From Flavobacterium orientale (lineage in GTDB: Bacteria; Bacteroidota; Bacteroidia; Flavobacteriales; Flavobacteriaceae): DNA of 64,000 nucleotides. The position numbers and the translations under genes were made by a program. The stretch's first letter is position 1. Every line of letters begins with the position of its first letter. Where the stretch lies: contig NZ_BMFG01000003.1 in NCBI RefSeq assembly GCF_014638005.1, positions 62,001 through 126,000 of the forward strand. The letters run 5' to 3'. Shown piece after piece: positions 42,572 to 52,800 of the stretch. The notes under the pieces are model-generated. The model ran no database searches, was not told the DNA's origin, and saw nothing but the letters and a program-made list of their open reading frames with translations.

Positions 42572-44896
42572 TTAAAACCAAAAGCCAAGACTAACCCATG
42601 TATAATGGTTTTTGGTTTCAGGAGACCAACTGTGTTTTAATTCGATTGGTCCAAAAATAGTTTCTAAACCATAACCAAAAGCATAGCCTGAATATCTTGG
42701 TTGTTTGTGCCAAATGTCTGTTTCAAATATATTTGTTCCCAAGTTAGCATAGTTTGCGGTAAAATTTACATGGTTTTTTTTGTAAATGTTATAATTCAAA
42801 GTAAATGCTGATTTTACATAACTATTCCCTTCTAAACTTAAAAAATCATAACCATAAAAATGTCTGAAATTGTTAATCATATAAAACCCATAACCGCCTA
42901 GAACAAAATTAAAAAACGGAACAGAACTTTCACCAACAGCAAAACCTCCTTCGGTTTGAATGCGAAGTGTAAAATCTTCATAGAAGGTTCTTGCAATTGC
43001 AACATCCGCTTTTACTATTGAAAATCTGTTAAATTGATTGGTGTAATCTGATGAATATAAAAAGGATTGAATGTCGCCACTAAAATACCAACCGCTTTTT
43101 GGAAAAAATTTATTGTCAAAAGAATCATATTTCATATTTCCAAAAACACTAAAATAATTACTTTTTTCAAGCAATGGAGTTGTGTTTTGTAATGTTTCAG
43201 ATTCTATTCGTAATGATTTGTATTCAACACCACCAATAGCTAAAAATTTTTGAACAAAAACAGTTTGCACATAAAATTGATGAGTAAAATCTGAAAAATC
43301 TACATTAAAAGAATTTATTCCTAATTCATCCAACAACAAACCACTACTAAAATCGGACTTAATATTTCTATTAAACTGATTGAACCTTGATTTAAAACCG
43401 TAACTCAGGTAAAAACCATTATCAATATAATAATCTAAATAATATCGTATGTTATCCCCTAAAACTACATCTGCTGAAAAGACATCGTTTTTTAACAACA
43501 ATTTTTTGTGTGTATAATTTATTAAAACACCGCTTTTATAGAGTTGATCATAATGTATTCCAAACTTCAAAAACGTTTTTTGTTTGTTTTCATTTAAATT
43601 AAGATTTAACTTATTACCTTCTTCGCTTTGATCAATAGTATACGAAATTGAATTGAAGTTTTGAGTTGCATTCAAGTTCTCAATTCCTTGTTTCAAATCG
43701 GCATAAGTAATTTTTGTGTTTGGTTTAAACCTTAATTTTCCAATTAAATAAGAACGTGTATAGTTTTCGAGTTTTTCTGTATTTATTGAGCTTATATATA
43801 AACTATCCGATTCTCGAACCGTTACAACAGAAGGCAGCCTTTTAGAATTGGTTCCTAATGCTTTTAATTTTTCATAAACAGAGAACCCGGCTTCCTCTCC
43901 TTTTTTAATAATCTTATCACTTTGGTCAAATGAAATAACAGAAAAGTCACTCACCTCCGGCTTTATATAAATGTCTGTCATCTCACGATTCTTGTTCATC
44001 CTTTGAATCATTTGAAGGTTTGATATTTGTACCAATATTCGGGAAGCATCTTGCAATTGTTCCCTATCTTTTAAGTCATCTTGAACATCAACGCCAATGA
44101 TAATATCGGCACCCATTTTTTTTAAATCTTCTATCGGATAGTTGTTAACAACTCCGCCATCAATTAAATATTTTCCATCAATTTCAATTGGCGAATACAA
44201 CGTAGGAAATGCTCCACTTGCTAAAACAGCTTGTGATAAAAACCCTTTATTTAATAGCACTTCCTCTCCTGTTTCTACGTCAGTTGCAATACATAAAAAA
44301 GGAATTGGTAATTCATTAAAATCTCTAACATTATAAACATGATTCGTTAAACGAGTTATCATATTATAATTATACAATCCTTTTGACAAAGCCGCAGGAA
44401 CGCCCAACTTGAAGTTTGAAAAAGGTAACATCACAGCATACCGTTCGTCATTTCCTTTTTCATAAAAATTCTTTGATTTTCTTGGAATAAAGTCTTGAAT
44501 TATAGCATCATAATCGGAACTTTTAAAAATACTATCCAATTGATTTGCTGTATATCCTGAAGCATACAACCCTCCAACAATTGCTCCCATACTGGTTCCA
44601 CCAATGTAGTCAATTTTAATTCCGGCTTCTTCAATTACTTTTAAAACGCCAATATGAGCCAATCCTTTTGCTCCACCACCACTCAACACCAATCCAATTT
44701 TTGGTTGTTGAATTGTATCTTGGGAAAATGAGGAAATTGGTAAAAGGTAAAAGGTAAAAGGTAAAAGGTAAAAGGCAAATGCTAATGGACGAAAAGAGGT
44801 ATAAGAAACCGATTGAAAAAGCGTCATTTTATTCCATTTCAATTGAAACAAAATTGCCGCTATAAAATTCGAAAAGGCAGTTTCAATTCTTCCCAA
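42572..44896 (-). CDS. Patatin-like phospholipase with C-terminal outer-membrane barrel (PlpD type)
   Basis: A surface or periplasmic lipase anchored by an Omp85-type barrel. Up to 774 residues; the ATG at codon 24 (MTLFQSVSY) is the likelier start. The signal peptide region reads LAFAFYLLPFTFYLLPISSF then SQ, made by a 7-bp DNA repeat. Patatin domain: oxyanion loop SGGGAKGLAHIGVLK, nucleophile GGTSMGAIVGGLY (Ser in GTSMG), catalytic Asp in LIDGGVVNNYPI. A POTRA-like segment (about 350-430) and ~330 residues of barrel ending in YTWVSLGFWF follow. uvrC lies 6 bp upstream. Confidence 0.9.
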   Translation of the reverse strand: MGRIETAFSNFIAAILFQLKWNKMTLFQSVSYTSFRPLAFAFYLLPFTFYLLPISSFSQDTIQQPKIGLVLSGGGAKGLAHIGVLKVIEEAGIKIDYIGGTSMGAIVGGLYASGYTANQLDSIFKSSDYDAIIQDFIPRKSKNFYEKGNDERYAVMLPFSNFKLGVPAALSKGLYNYNMITRLTNHVYNVRDFNELPIPFLCIATDVETGEEVLLNKGFLSQAVLASGAFPTLYSPIEIDGKYLIDGGVVNNYPIEDLKKMGADIIIGVDVQDDLKDREQLQDASRILVQISNLQMIQRMNKNREMTDIYIKPEVSDFSVISFDQSDKIIKKGEEAGFSVYEKLKALGTNSKRLPSVVTVRESDSLYISSINTEKLENYTRSYLIGKLRFKPNTKITYADLKQGIENLNATQNFNSISYTIDQSEEGNKLNLNLNENKQKTFLKFGIHYDQLYKSGVLINYTHKKLLLKNDVFSADVVLGDNIRYYLDYYIDNGFYLSYGFKSRFNQFNRNIKSDFSSGLLLDELGINSFNVDFSDFTHQFYVQTVFVQKFLAIGGVEYKSLRIESETLQNTTPLLEKSNYFSVFGNMKYDSFDNKFFPKSGWYFSGDIQSFLYSSDYTNQFNRFSIVKADVAIARTFYEDFTLRIQTEGGFAVGESSVPFFNFVLGGYGFYMINNFRHFYGYDFLSLEGNSYVKSAFTLNYNIYKKNHVNFTANYANLGTNIFETDIWHKQPRYSGYAFGYGLETIFGPIELKHSWSPETKNHYTWVSLGFWF
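44739..44773 (-). repeat. Five perfect copies of a 7-bp repeat inside the patatin signal peptide
   Basis: GGTAAAA x5 on the plus strand (TTTTACC on the coding strand), then one changed copy GGCAAAT. It encodes the heptad FYLLPFT-FYLLPIS. The unit is not a multiple of three, so gain or loss of one copy would shift the frame. Confidence 0.85.
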
Positions 44897-44902
44897 AATA
44901 GT

Positions 44903-46702
44903 TTATTTATTTGTTGAGTTGTAAAATTCGTAAATTTTTTTGGCTTTTGATATACCTACAACCGAAGAAATTTCATTTTCTGTTGCTTGAGCTAATCTTT
45001 TAACACTCTTAAAATGTTTTAATAACATAATCATGGTTTTTTCGCCAATTCCAGGAATAGTTTCAAGCGTGGTTTGCAGTGCAGCTTTACTTCTTTTATC
45101 CCGGTGGTGCGAAATTCCAAATCGGTGGGCTTCATTTCGCAATTGCTGAATAATTTTAAGTGTTTCTGATTTTTTATCCAAATATAACGGCACAGAATCT
45201 CCGGGATAGAACAATTCTTCCAAACGTTTTGCAATACCGATTATTGCAATTTTACCTCTCAAGTTTAATTCGTCCAAACTTTTTAAAGCTGATGAAAGTT
45301 GACCTTTCCCTCCGTCAATTATGATGAGTTGTGGCAAGGGTTGGTTTTCTTTCACCAAGCGTTTGTAGCGGCGATAAACCACTTCTTCCATAGAAGCAAA
45401 ATCATCAGGTCCCACAACGGTTTTTATATTAAAATGTCGGTAGTCTTTTTTGCTGGGTTTTCCATCTTTAAAAACAACGCAAGCCGCTACAGGATTCGTA
45501 CCTTGAATGTTAGAATTATCAAAACACTCAATATGTCTCGGCTCAACAGAAAGGCGTAAATCTTTTTGCATTTGTGCCATAATTCGATTGGTATGACGTT
45601 CCGGATCTACAATCTGAATTTGTTTCAATTGCTCCAATCGATGGTATTTGGCGTTTCGTTGTGACAATTCAAGTATGTGCTTTTTATCGCCCAACTGCGG
45701 CACCGTAATTTTTATTTTATCGCCAAAATCCAATTCAAAAGGTAAAATTAGTTCTTTGGAAGTAAGATGAAACCTTTCGCGAAGTTCAACAACAGCCAAT
45801 TCTAATAATTCCTCATCGCTTTCGTCTAATTTCTTTTTCATTTCCAACGTATGCGAACGAATAATTGCCCCATGTGAAATTTGAAGAAAATTAACATAGG
45901 CCATTGTTTCATCTGAAACAATAGAAAACACATCAATGTTGGATATTTTAGGATTTAAAATGGTTGATTTGGCTTGATAATTTTCTAAAACATCTATTTT
46001 TTCTTTGATTTTTTGGGCTTCTTCAAATTCCATATTTTGAGCAAAAGCATTCATTTTTTGTTTGAACGTTCGTAAGCTTTCTTTAAAATTTCCTTTCAAA
46101 ATTTCTCTGATGGCGTCCACTTGAGTTTGATAATTTTCTAACGTTTCCAAACCTTCACAAGGTCCTTTGCAATTGCCAATGTGATATTCTAAACAAACTT
46201 TATATTTATGATTTTTGATGTTGTTTTCATTCAAATCATAATTACAAGTTCGCAACGGATACAATTCTTTAATCAAATCCAGTAACGTGTTTACAGTTTT
46301 AAAATTGGTATAAGGGCCAAAATATTCTGAGCCGTCTTTAATCATTTTTCGAGTGGGAAAAATGCGTGAAAACGGTTCTTTTTTGATACAAATCCACGGA
46401 TAGGTTTTGTCATCTTTAAGGTTGATGTTGTATCGAGGTTGTAATTTTTTTATCAGATTGTTCTCCAGCAACAATGCATCTTGTTCGCTAACCACAACAA
46501 TATGTCTAATTTCTACAATCTTTTTTACTAAAACAGCGGTTTTATAATTATCATGCGATTTGGTAAAATAGGATAAAACCCGTTTTTTTAAATTCTTGGC
46601 TTTTCCAACATATAAAATTTTGCCTTCTTTATCATAATACTGATAAACTCCCGGATTGTCAGGTAGCGTTTGAAGTTGAAGTTCTAAAGTTGGGCTATTC
46701 AT
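44903..46702 (-). CDS. uvrC: UvrABC excinuclease subunit C
   Basis: Makes the two incisions of nucleotide-excision repair. 599 residues from the ATG at 46702 (six more codons upstream, MLRNRK, do not fit the family). Domains in order: GIY-YIG nuclease (LPDNPGVYQYYDKEGKILYV then GKAKNLKKRV), a Cys region (CLEYHIGNCKGPCEG), UVR helices (FEEAQKIKEKIDVL), RNase H-like nuclease (IECFDNSNIQGTNPVAACVV, IIDGGKGQLSSA) and two HhH motifs (LETIPGIGEKTMIMLLKHF). Confidence 0.96.
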   Translation of the reverse strand: MNSPTLELQLQTLPDNPGVYQYYDKEGKILYVGKAKNLKKRVLSYFTKSHDNYKTAVLVKKIVEIRHIVVVSEQDALLLENNLIKKLQPRYNINLKDDKTYPWICIKKEPFSRIFPTRKMIKDGSEYFGPYTNFKTVNTLLDLIKELYPLRTCNYDLNENNIKNHKYKVCLEYHIGNCKGPCEGLETLENYQTQVDAIREILKGNFKESLRTFKQKMNAFAQNMEFEEAQKIKEKIDVLENYQAKSTILNPKISNIDVFSIVSDETMAYVNFLQISHGAIIRSHTLEMKKKLDESDEELLELAVVELRERFHLTSKELILPFELDFGDKIKITVPQLGDKKHILELSQRNAKYHRLEQLKQIQIVDPERHTNRIMAQMQKDLRLSVEPRHIECFDNSNIQGTNPVAACVVFKDGKPSKKDYRHFNIKTVVGPDDFASMEEVVYRRYKRLVKENQPLPQLIIIDGGKGQLSSALKSLDELNLRGKIAIIGIAKRLEELFYPGDSVPLYLDKKSETLKIIQQLRNEAHRFGISHHRDKRSKAALQTTLETIPGIGEKTMIMLLKHFKSVKRLAQATENEISSVVGISKAKKIYEFYNSTNK

Positions 46703-46817
46703 TTTACGGTTTCGCAGCAATTCAAAAAGTTAATCTGCTGAATTTTCAAAACAAATTTAACTTTAAAAAAGACACCAAACAAACATTGGTTTCTTTTAAC
46801 TTTTTTACATTTACCAA

Positions 46818-47381
46818 ATGAATAAAAAAGAAATACGCAAAAAATATAAAGATTTAAGAAGTCTGATTTCTACTGAAGAATTGGAGGAGAAAAGTTTGGC
46901 AATTGCCAATCTACTTCTGAAATTAGCCATTTGGCAAAAAAACTATTATCATTTGTTTCTTTCTATTGAAAAACAAAAAGAAATAAATACAGCGTGTATT
47001 CTTCAAATTTTAGCCGGAAAAGACAAAGAAATTGTAATCTCGAAAAGTGATTTTGAAACCGGAAAAATGATTCATTTTTTGTTGACTGACAACACAAAAA
47101 TAAAACTAAACGACTACGGAATTCCTGAACCTATTGACGGTTTGGAAGTGCCTACTAGTAAGATTGACGTGGTTTTTGTTCCTCTTTTAGCTTTTGATAA
47201 AAACGGTCATCGGGTGGGATACGGAAAAGGATTTTATGATCGCTTTTTATCGGAATGCAAGCCTGAAACGATAAAAGTTGGGCTGTCTTTTTTTGCTCCT
47301 GAAACAGCAATTGCTGATTTTGATGAGAGAGATATCCGATTAAATTATTGTGTTACTCCTGAAGAAATTTATAGCTTTTAA
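46818..47381 (+). CDS. 5-formyltetrahydrofolate cyclo-ligase
   Basis: Converts 5-formyl-THF to 5,10-methenyl-THF with ATP. 187 residues. Signs: Lys/Arg-rich start MNKKEIRKKYKDLRSLIS, FLSIEKQKEINT, DVVFVPLLAFDKNGHRVGYG and the phosphate-binding GYGKGFYDRFL. A TACATTTA stretch 16 bp upstream may be the -7 box. Its last four bases overlap the convergent lspA. Confidence 0.92.
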   Translation: MNKKEIRKKYKDLRSLISTEELEEKSLAIANLLLKLAIWQKNYYHLFLSIEKQKEINTACILQILAGKDKEIVISKSDFETGKMIHFLLTDNTKIKLNDYGIPEPIDGLEVPTSKIDVVFVPLLAFDKNGHRVGYGKGFYDRFLSECKPETIKVGLSFFAPETAIADFDERDIRLNYCVTPEEIYSF

Positions 47382-48010
47382 ACTTCAGATGTTTGATTTT
47401 CAACCTCTTTTTCAGGTGCAAATGCTTTTTTATTGAATACAATTAAAATTCCAACACCTGTTGAAATGGCCATATCTGCAATGTTAAAAATGGCATTAAA
47501 AAAAGTGAAATACTTTCCGCCCCAAATTGGCAACCATTCCGGCAGAATTCCTGACCAAAAAGGGAAATATAACATATCCACCACTTTTCCATGAAACAGC
47601 GTTCCATAAGGATTTTCAGAAAATAGCGTAGCCGGTGCGTGAAAACTATCGTTAAAAATCACGCCATAAAAAACACTGTCAATAATGTTACCGAAAGCTC
47701 CGGCAAAAATTAATGAAATAGCAACAATTAGATAGTTGGAAGCTTTTGTTTTAACCGAACTCCACAACCAATAAGCAATACCAAAAACGGCAAAGATTCT
47801 GAAAATGGTTAGAAAAAGCTTACCATATTCACCGGGAATAACCGTTCCCCAAGCCATTCCTTCGTTTTCAATCAACATAATTCGAAACCATTCAGCTACT
47901 TTAATTTCGCCTGCCTCGCCATAAATAAAATTGGTTTTTATATAAATTTTAGAGATTTGATCAACCAATAAAATGATTACGATGAGAAGAGTTGCTTTCT
48001 TTAATGACAT
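47378..48010 (-). CDS. lspA: Lipoprotein signal peptidase (signal peptidase II)
   Basis: Cuts lipoprotein signals before the lipidated Cys, so it serves the many lipoproteins in this window. 210 residues from the ATG at 48010; a start at 48031 is ruled out because the -7 box is at 48029-48036. Four hydrophobic segments; catalytic Asp residues in GAFGNIIDSVFYGVIF and FNIADMAISTGVGIL. Longer than E. coli LspA (164) by a loop between helices 2 and 3, as in other Bacteroidota. DksA-like and ileS genes lie close on the same strand. Confidence 0.95.
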   Translation of the reverse strand: MSLKKATLLIVIILLVDQISKIYIKTNFIYGEAGEIKVAEWFRIMLIENEGMAWGTVIPGEYGKLFLTIFRIFAVFGIAYWLWSSVKTKASNYLIVAISLIFAGAFGNIIDSVFYGVIFNDSFHAPATLFSENPYGTLFHGKVVDMLYFPFWSGILPEWLPIWGGKYFTFFNAIFNIADMAISTGVGILIVFNKKAFAPEKEVENQTSEV

Positions 48011-48028
48011 TGATGAAAATTTATCCTG

Positions 48029-48036
48029 CAAAAATA
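48029..48036 (-). promoter_or_regulatory. -7 box of lspA
   Basis: TATTTTTG on the minus strand, placing the transcript start near 48022 and deciding for the inner start codon at 48010. Confidence 0.55.
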
Positions 48037-48128
48037 GTAATTATATCAAACAAAAAAAGCTTAAGTTCGCAATGTTATGAAACTTTTAATAGTTTAATTT
48101 TTAGTAAATTAAATTAAAAAAAGTTGCT

Positions 48129-48136
48129 ACATTTGA
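48129..48136 (+). promoter_or_regulatory. -7 box of the LVIVD gene
   Basis: TACATTTG 19 bases before the ATG; no -33 TTG at the expected distance. Confidence 0.45.
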
Positions 48137-48154
48137 CTATTAATTTGAAAAGCT

Positions 48155-49396
48155 ATGAAAACAATTCGCTTTTTTTTAAGTTTCCTTTTGTTTCTTCCTT
48201 TTTTTGGATGTACTTCAGATGATGGCCCTTCTGAAACTGCGGTGTTTGCTGTTCCGATTGTTAAGTCTTTGGATGCTATTCGTTCGGGAATCACGGTTAC
48301 CGGAGCACGAGAAACCAATTCTGACGGCAAAATATATGTGAGTCAAAATTACCTTTTTTACATCGCTCAAGAGGAGGGTATTCATATTTTTGACAATCAA
48401 AATCCGGCAAGTCCGCAAAATATTGCATTTATTGCTTTAGAAGGAGTTCATGACATTGCCGTAAAAGGAAACCATTTATATGCTGATAATTTTGTTGATT
48501 TGGTGACTTTTGATATTTCTTCCATACAAAACATTACAGTAATTAACACTTTGCAAAATGTATTTTCTTTTTATCCCGTTTTCCCTGACGAAGCAGAGTT
48601 TTACGATTATACAGTAATGCCAAATGCTAATGAAATCATTGTGGGCTATCATTTAGAAACCAAAAAAAGACCCTACGGCATGGAAATAGATTTTGCGAAT
48701 GACGCGTTAATTGGGGCACAAGGCCCAGACATTGTGGGTGTTGGTGGATCGTATGCTCGGTTTCAAATAAACAACAATGCGTTATATGTGATTGAACCGT
48801 TTCATTTGAATGTGATTAATATTTCAAACCCGCTACAACCCGTTTACGTGAGTCCGATTTATATGACGGAATGGTTTGGTGGTGGTCAATTTGAAACCTT
48901 GTTCAAACAAAAAGACTATTTATTTGTTGGAGCCACAAACGGAATGTTTGTTTTTAACGCTACTGATGAATTTAACCCTTATTATGTTTCCGGTTTTTCA
49001 CATGCTACGGCTTGTGACCCAGTTGTTGTAAATCAAACCACGGCTTATATTACTGTTAGAGGTGGCACAACTTGTGGAGCCATTGAAGATCAAATCAATG
49101 TTATTGATATTTCTAACATTTCTAATCCAACATTGCTTTCTACCTATTTAATTGCTGAACCTTATGGCTTGGGATACAGAAGCAACACTTTATATGTGTG
49201 TTGTAAAAATGGTGGTTTAAAAGTTTTTGATGCCACAAATGGTTCTGCTCTGAGTTTAGAAAACACTTATGCTGATATAGTAACCGATGTTATTCCTTTG
49301 GATTCGCATTTAATTGCTGTGGGAATGAATAAAATAATTCAATACAATTATGGTCCAAACTTCACATTGCAACAATTGAGTGTTGTGAATTTTTAA
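48155..49396 (+). CDS. LVIVD repeat lipoprotein
   Basis: 413 residues; signal MKTIRFFLSFLLFLPFFG then Cys19, followed by TSDDGPSE. The rest is beta-propeller-like with repeated 'name of field - FD-S-N-P' turns: IHIFDNQNPASPQNIAFIAL, LNVINISNPLQPVYVSP, MFVFNATDEFNPYYVSGF, INVIDISNISNPTLLST, LKVFDATNG. That is the LVIVD repeat, a surface-protein type of unknown ligand. It stands between lspA and the DksA-like gene, where the core order would otherwise be unbroken. Confidence 0.85.
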   Translation: MKTIRFFLSFLLFLPFFGCTSDDGPSETAVFAVPIVKSLDAIRSGITVTGARETNSDGKIYVSQNYLFYIAQEEGIHIFDNQNPASPQNIAFIALEGVHDIAVKGNHLYADNFVDLVTFDISSIQNITVINTLQNVFSFYPVFPDEAEFYDYTVMPNANEIIVGYHLETKKRPYGMEIDFANDALIGAQGPDIVGVGGSYARFQINNNALYVIEPFHLNVINISNPLQPVYVSPIYMTEWFGGGQFETLFKQKDYLFVGATNGMFVFNATDEFNPYYVSGFSHATACDPVVVNQTTAYITVRGGTTCGAIEDQINVIDISNISNPTLLSTYLIAEPYGLGYRSNTLYVCCKNGGLKVFDATNGSALSLENTYADIVTDVIPLDSHLIAVGMNKIIQYNYGPNFTLQQLSVVNF

Positions 49397-49417
49397 TGTG
49401 ATTTACATATCAAACAT

Positions 49418-49446
49418 AAAAAAAGCTCCAATTTGGAGCTTTTTTA
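49418..49446. terminator. Bidirectional terminator between the LVIVD and DksA-like genes
   Basis: AAAAAAGCTCCAA / TTGGAGCTTTTTT, a near-perfect palindrome with A and T runs at both sides. Confidence 0.85.
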
Positions 49447-49460
49447 GTTATGTAAAGTTT

Positions 49461-49841
49461 TTACCGCTGTAAATTTTTTGCTTCAATACTCATTGTAGCA
49501 TGCGGCACTAATTTTAAGCGTTCCTTAGAAATTAATTTACCTGTAACCTTACAAACCCCGTAGGTTTTGTTTTCTACTCTGAAAAGTGCATTTTTTAAGT
49601 CGCGGATAAATTTTTCCTGACGAATTGCTAATTGAGAGTTAGCTTCTTTAGACATGGTTTCGCTACCTTCTTCAAAAGCTTTGAATGTGGGTGATGTATC
49701 ATCAGTTCCATTATTCAAATCGTTCATATAGGCACTTTTGATTAATTCTAAATCATTTTGAGCTTTCTCAATTTTTTTTAAGATAATTTCTTTGAACTCA
49801 GCCAAGTCGGTGTCAGAGTATCGTACTACTTCATCTGTCAT
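49461..49841 (-). CDS. TraR/DksA family regulator with degenerate zinc finger
   Basis: 126 residues: an N-terminal coiled coil (DLAEFKEIILKKIEKAQNDL, EGSETMSKEANSQLAIRQE) as in DksA, and a C-terminal finger region YGVCKVTGKLISKERLKLVP HATMSIEAK. Of the four finger Cys only one (GVC) is left. The Asp pair at the DksA coil tip is replaced by a Thr/Ser/Asp-rich segment (NNGTDDTSPTFK). It may bind the RNA polymerase secondary channel. It precedes... downstream of ileS by 7 bp on the same strand, an arrangement common in Bacteroidota. Confidence 0.85.
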   Translation of the reverse strand: MTDEVVRYSDTDLAEFKEIILKKIEKAQNDLELIKSAYMNDLNNGTDDTSPTFKAFEEGSETMSKEANSQLAIRQEKFIRDLKNALFRVENKTYGVCKVTGKLISKERLKLVPHATMSIEAKNLQR

Positions 49842-49848
49842 ATTCTTA

Positions 49849-52800
49849 TTATTTTGAAATTAATATTTTTGTTATAATAGCATCAAACTCAATTTCTGTA
49901 CCGTTTTTGATTTCACTTTCAAAAACTAAATCTGATGTTAGTGTTTCTGATTTAATATATTCAATATTCGCCTCAATTGCTGCTTCTAATGTTTCATTGT
50001 TTTGCAATTGTACTTTTATCTTATCTGTTACTTCAAATCCGCTGTCTTTACGAAGGTTTTGGATTCTATTTACCAATTCTCTTGCTATTCCTTCTTTTCT
50101 TAATTCATCGGTAATTGTAATGTCTAAAGCAACTGTAATTCCGTTAGCATTTGCAACTAATAATCCGGGAATATCTTGAGAGGAAATCTCTACATCATCC
50201 AATGCTAAAGTTATACTTTTTCCTGTAATTTCAATATCCAAACTTCCGTTGCGGTCTAATTCATTAATCTGCTCTTGATTAAATTCTTGTATCGCTTTGG
50301 AAACCAGACCCATATCTTTTCCAAAACGTGGACCTAAAGCCTTAAAATTAGGCTTAATTTGTTTGACTAAAACCCCAGAAGCATCGTCTAATAATTCAAT
50401 TTCTTTAACGTTTACTTCGGCTTTTATCAGGTCTGAAACGGCTTCAATTTCAACACGTTGTTTTGCGTCAAGTATAGGAATCATAACCTTTTGCAACGGT
50501 TGACGTACTTTAATCATTTCTTTCTTTCGCAACGATAAAACCAACGAAGAAACCGTTTGGGCTTTCATCATTTTGCTCTCCAATGATTTATCAACATATT
50601 TTTCAACATACTTTGGAAAATCAGACAAATGTATGCTGTCAAAATTTTCTGAAAGTGTTGCTTGTGTTAAATCTTTGTAAAGCCTGTCCATAAAGAAAGG
50701 AGCGATTGGAGCCGCTAATTTTGAAACGGTAACCAAACAGGTGTAAAGTGTTTGATAGGCTGCAATTTTATCTGTCCCATAGTCACCTTTCCAAAAACGT
50801 CTTCTGCAAAGACGCACATACCAGTTACTTAAATTCTCTTGTACAAACTCAGAAATATCACGAGCGGCTTTGGTTGGCTCATAATCTTCATAATAACTTT
50901 CTACATTTTTTATCAACGTATGTAATTCTGATAAAATCCATCGGTCAATCTCCGGTCGCTCTTCTAAAGGAATATCAGCTTCAGAATAGTTGAACTCATC
51001 TATATTGGCATACAACGCAAAGAACGAGTAGGTATTATAAAGTGTTCCAAAGAATTTGCGTCGTACTTCTGCTACTCCTTCAATGTCAAATTTTAAATTG
51101 TCCCATGGATTTGCGTTTGCAATCATATACCAACGTGTTGCATCCGGACCATATTCTTCTAATGTCTTAAATGGATCGATGGCGTTGCCCAATCGTTTTG
51201 ACATTTTTTGTCCGTTTTTGTCTAATACCAATCCGTTGGAAACCACATTTTTATAAGCAATTTTATCAAAAACTAAGGTTCCAATGGCGTGAAGCGTATA
51301 AAACCAACCTCTGGTTTGATCAACGCCTTCTGCAATAAAATCTGCCGGGAAAGCTTCGTTGTTGTCAATTAAATTTTTATTTTCAAATGGATAATGCCAT
51401 TGAGCATATGGCATGGCTCCACTGTCAAACCAAACGTCAATCAAATCGGTTTCTCTTTTCATTGGTTGGCCCGATGGTGAAACCAGTACGATTGCGTCAA
51501 CAACATTTTTATGTAAATCAACCAAATCATAGTTGGTTTCTTCCATATTTCCAACTTCAAAAGCCTTGAAAGGATGCTCTTTTTGAATTCCCGCAGCAAT
51601 TGATTTTTCTATTTCACCATAAAGTTCTTCAACAGAACCTATGCAAATTTCTTCTGTTTTATCTTCTGTTCGCCAAATTGGCAACGGAATTCCCCAATAT
51701 CTTGAACGAGATAAATTCCAATCATTGGCATTTTTTAACCAGTTTCCAAAACGCCCTTCTCCGGTTGCTTTTGGTTTCCAGTTGATGGTGTCGTTTAAGT
51801 CGAACATTCGTTCTTTAACGTCAGTAACTTTGATAAACCAAGAATCCAAAGGATAATATAAAATCGGTTTGTCTGTTCGCCAACAATGCGGATAACTGTG
51901 AACGTATTTTTCAACTTTAAAGGCTTTGTTTTCTTCTTTCAAACGAATGGCAATATCAACATCAACCGAACGTTCGGGAGCTTCGCCATCGTTATAATAT
52001 TCGTTCTTCACATATTTCCCTGACATTTCACCCAATCCGTTGATGAATCTACCTTGTAAATCAACTAAAGGTACAGGAGTTCCATTCTCATCTAAAACTA
52101 ACATAGGTGGTACTTCGGGAATTGCTTCTTTGGCCACTTTAGCATCATCTGCACCAAAAGTTGGAGCTGTGTGAACCACACCTGTTCCGTCTTCTGTTGT
52201 TACGAAATCTCCGGTAATTACTCTAAACGCATTTTCAGGATTTTGGTAAGGCAAAGCTAAAGGCAATAATTGCTCATAGCGAATACCTACTAAATCTGCT
52301 CCTTTACATTCCGTTATAATTTGATAGGGTATTTTTTTATCGTCAGCTTTATAATTTGTAAAATCCGTTTCGTTTTCTGTAATAAAATATTTTCCGGCAA
52401 ACTGCTTTCCGACCAAATTTTTAGCTAAAACAACTTGTATTGGTTCAAAGGTATATTGATTAAAAGTTTTTATTAAAACATAATCAATCTTAGACCCAAC
52501 GGTTAAAGCGGTATTACTTGGCAACGTCCAAGGAGTTGTTGTCCAAGCCAAAATATGAACATCGCCAAATCCTTGTAAAAAATTGGGTAAGGTTTCGGGT
52601 TTGGTTTTAAATTGTGCAACTACAGTTGTATCGGTTACATCGCGGTAACTTCCCGGTTGGTTAACTTCATGAGAAGACAATCCCGTTCCGGCTTTTGGTG
52701 AATACGGCTGAATTGTGTAGCCTTTATACAACAAATTTTTGTCATAAATCTGTTTTAACAACCACCAAACCGACTCCATATATTTGGATTTATAGGTTAC

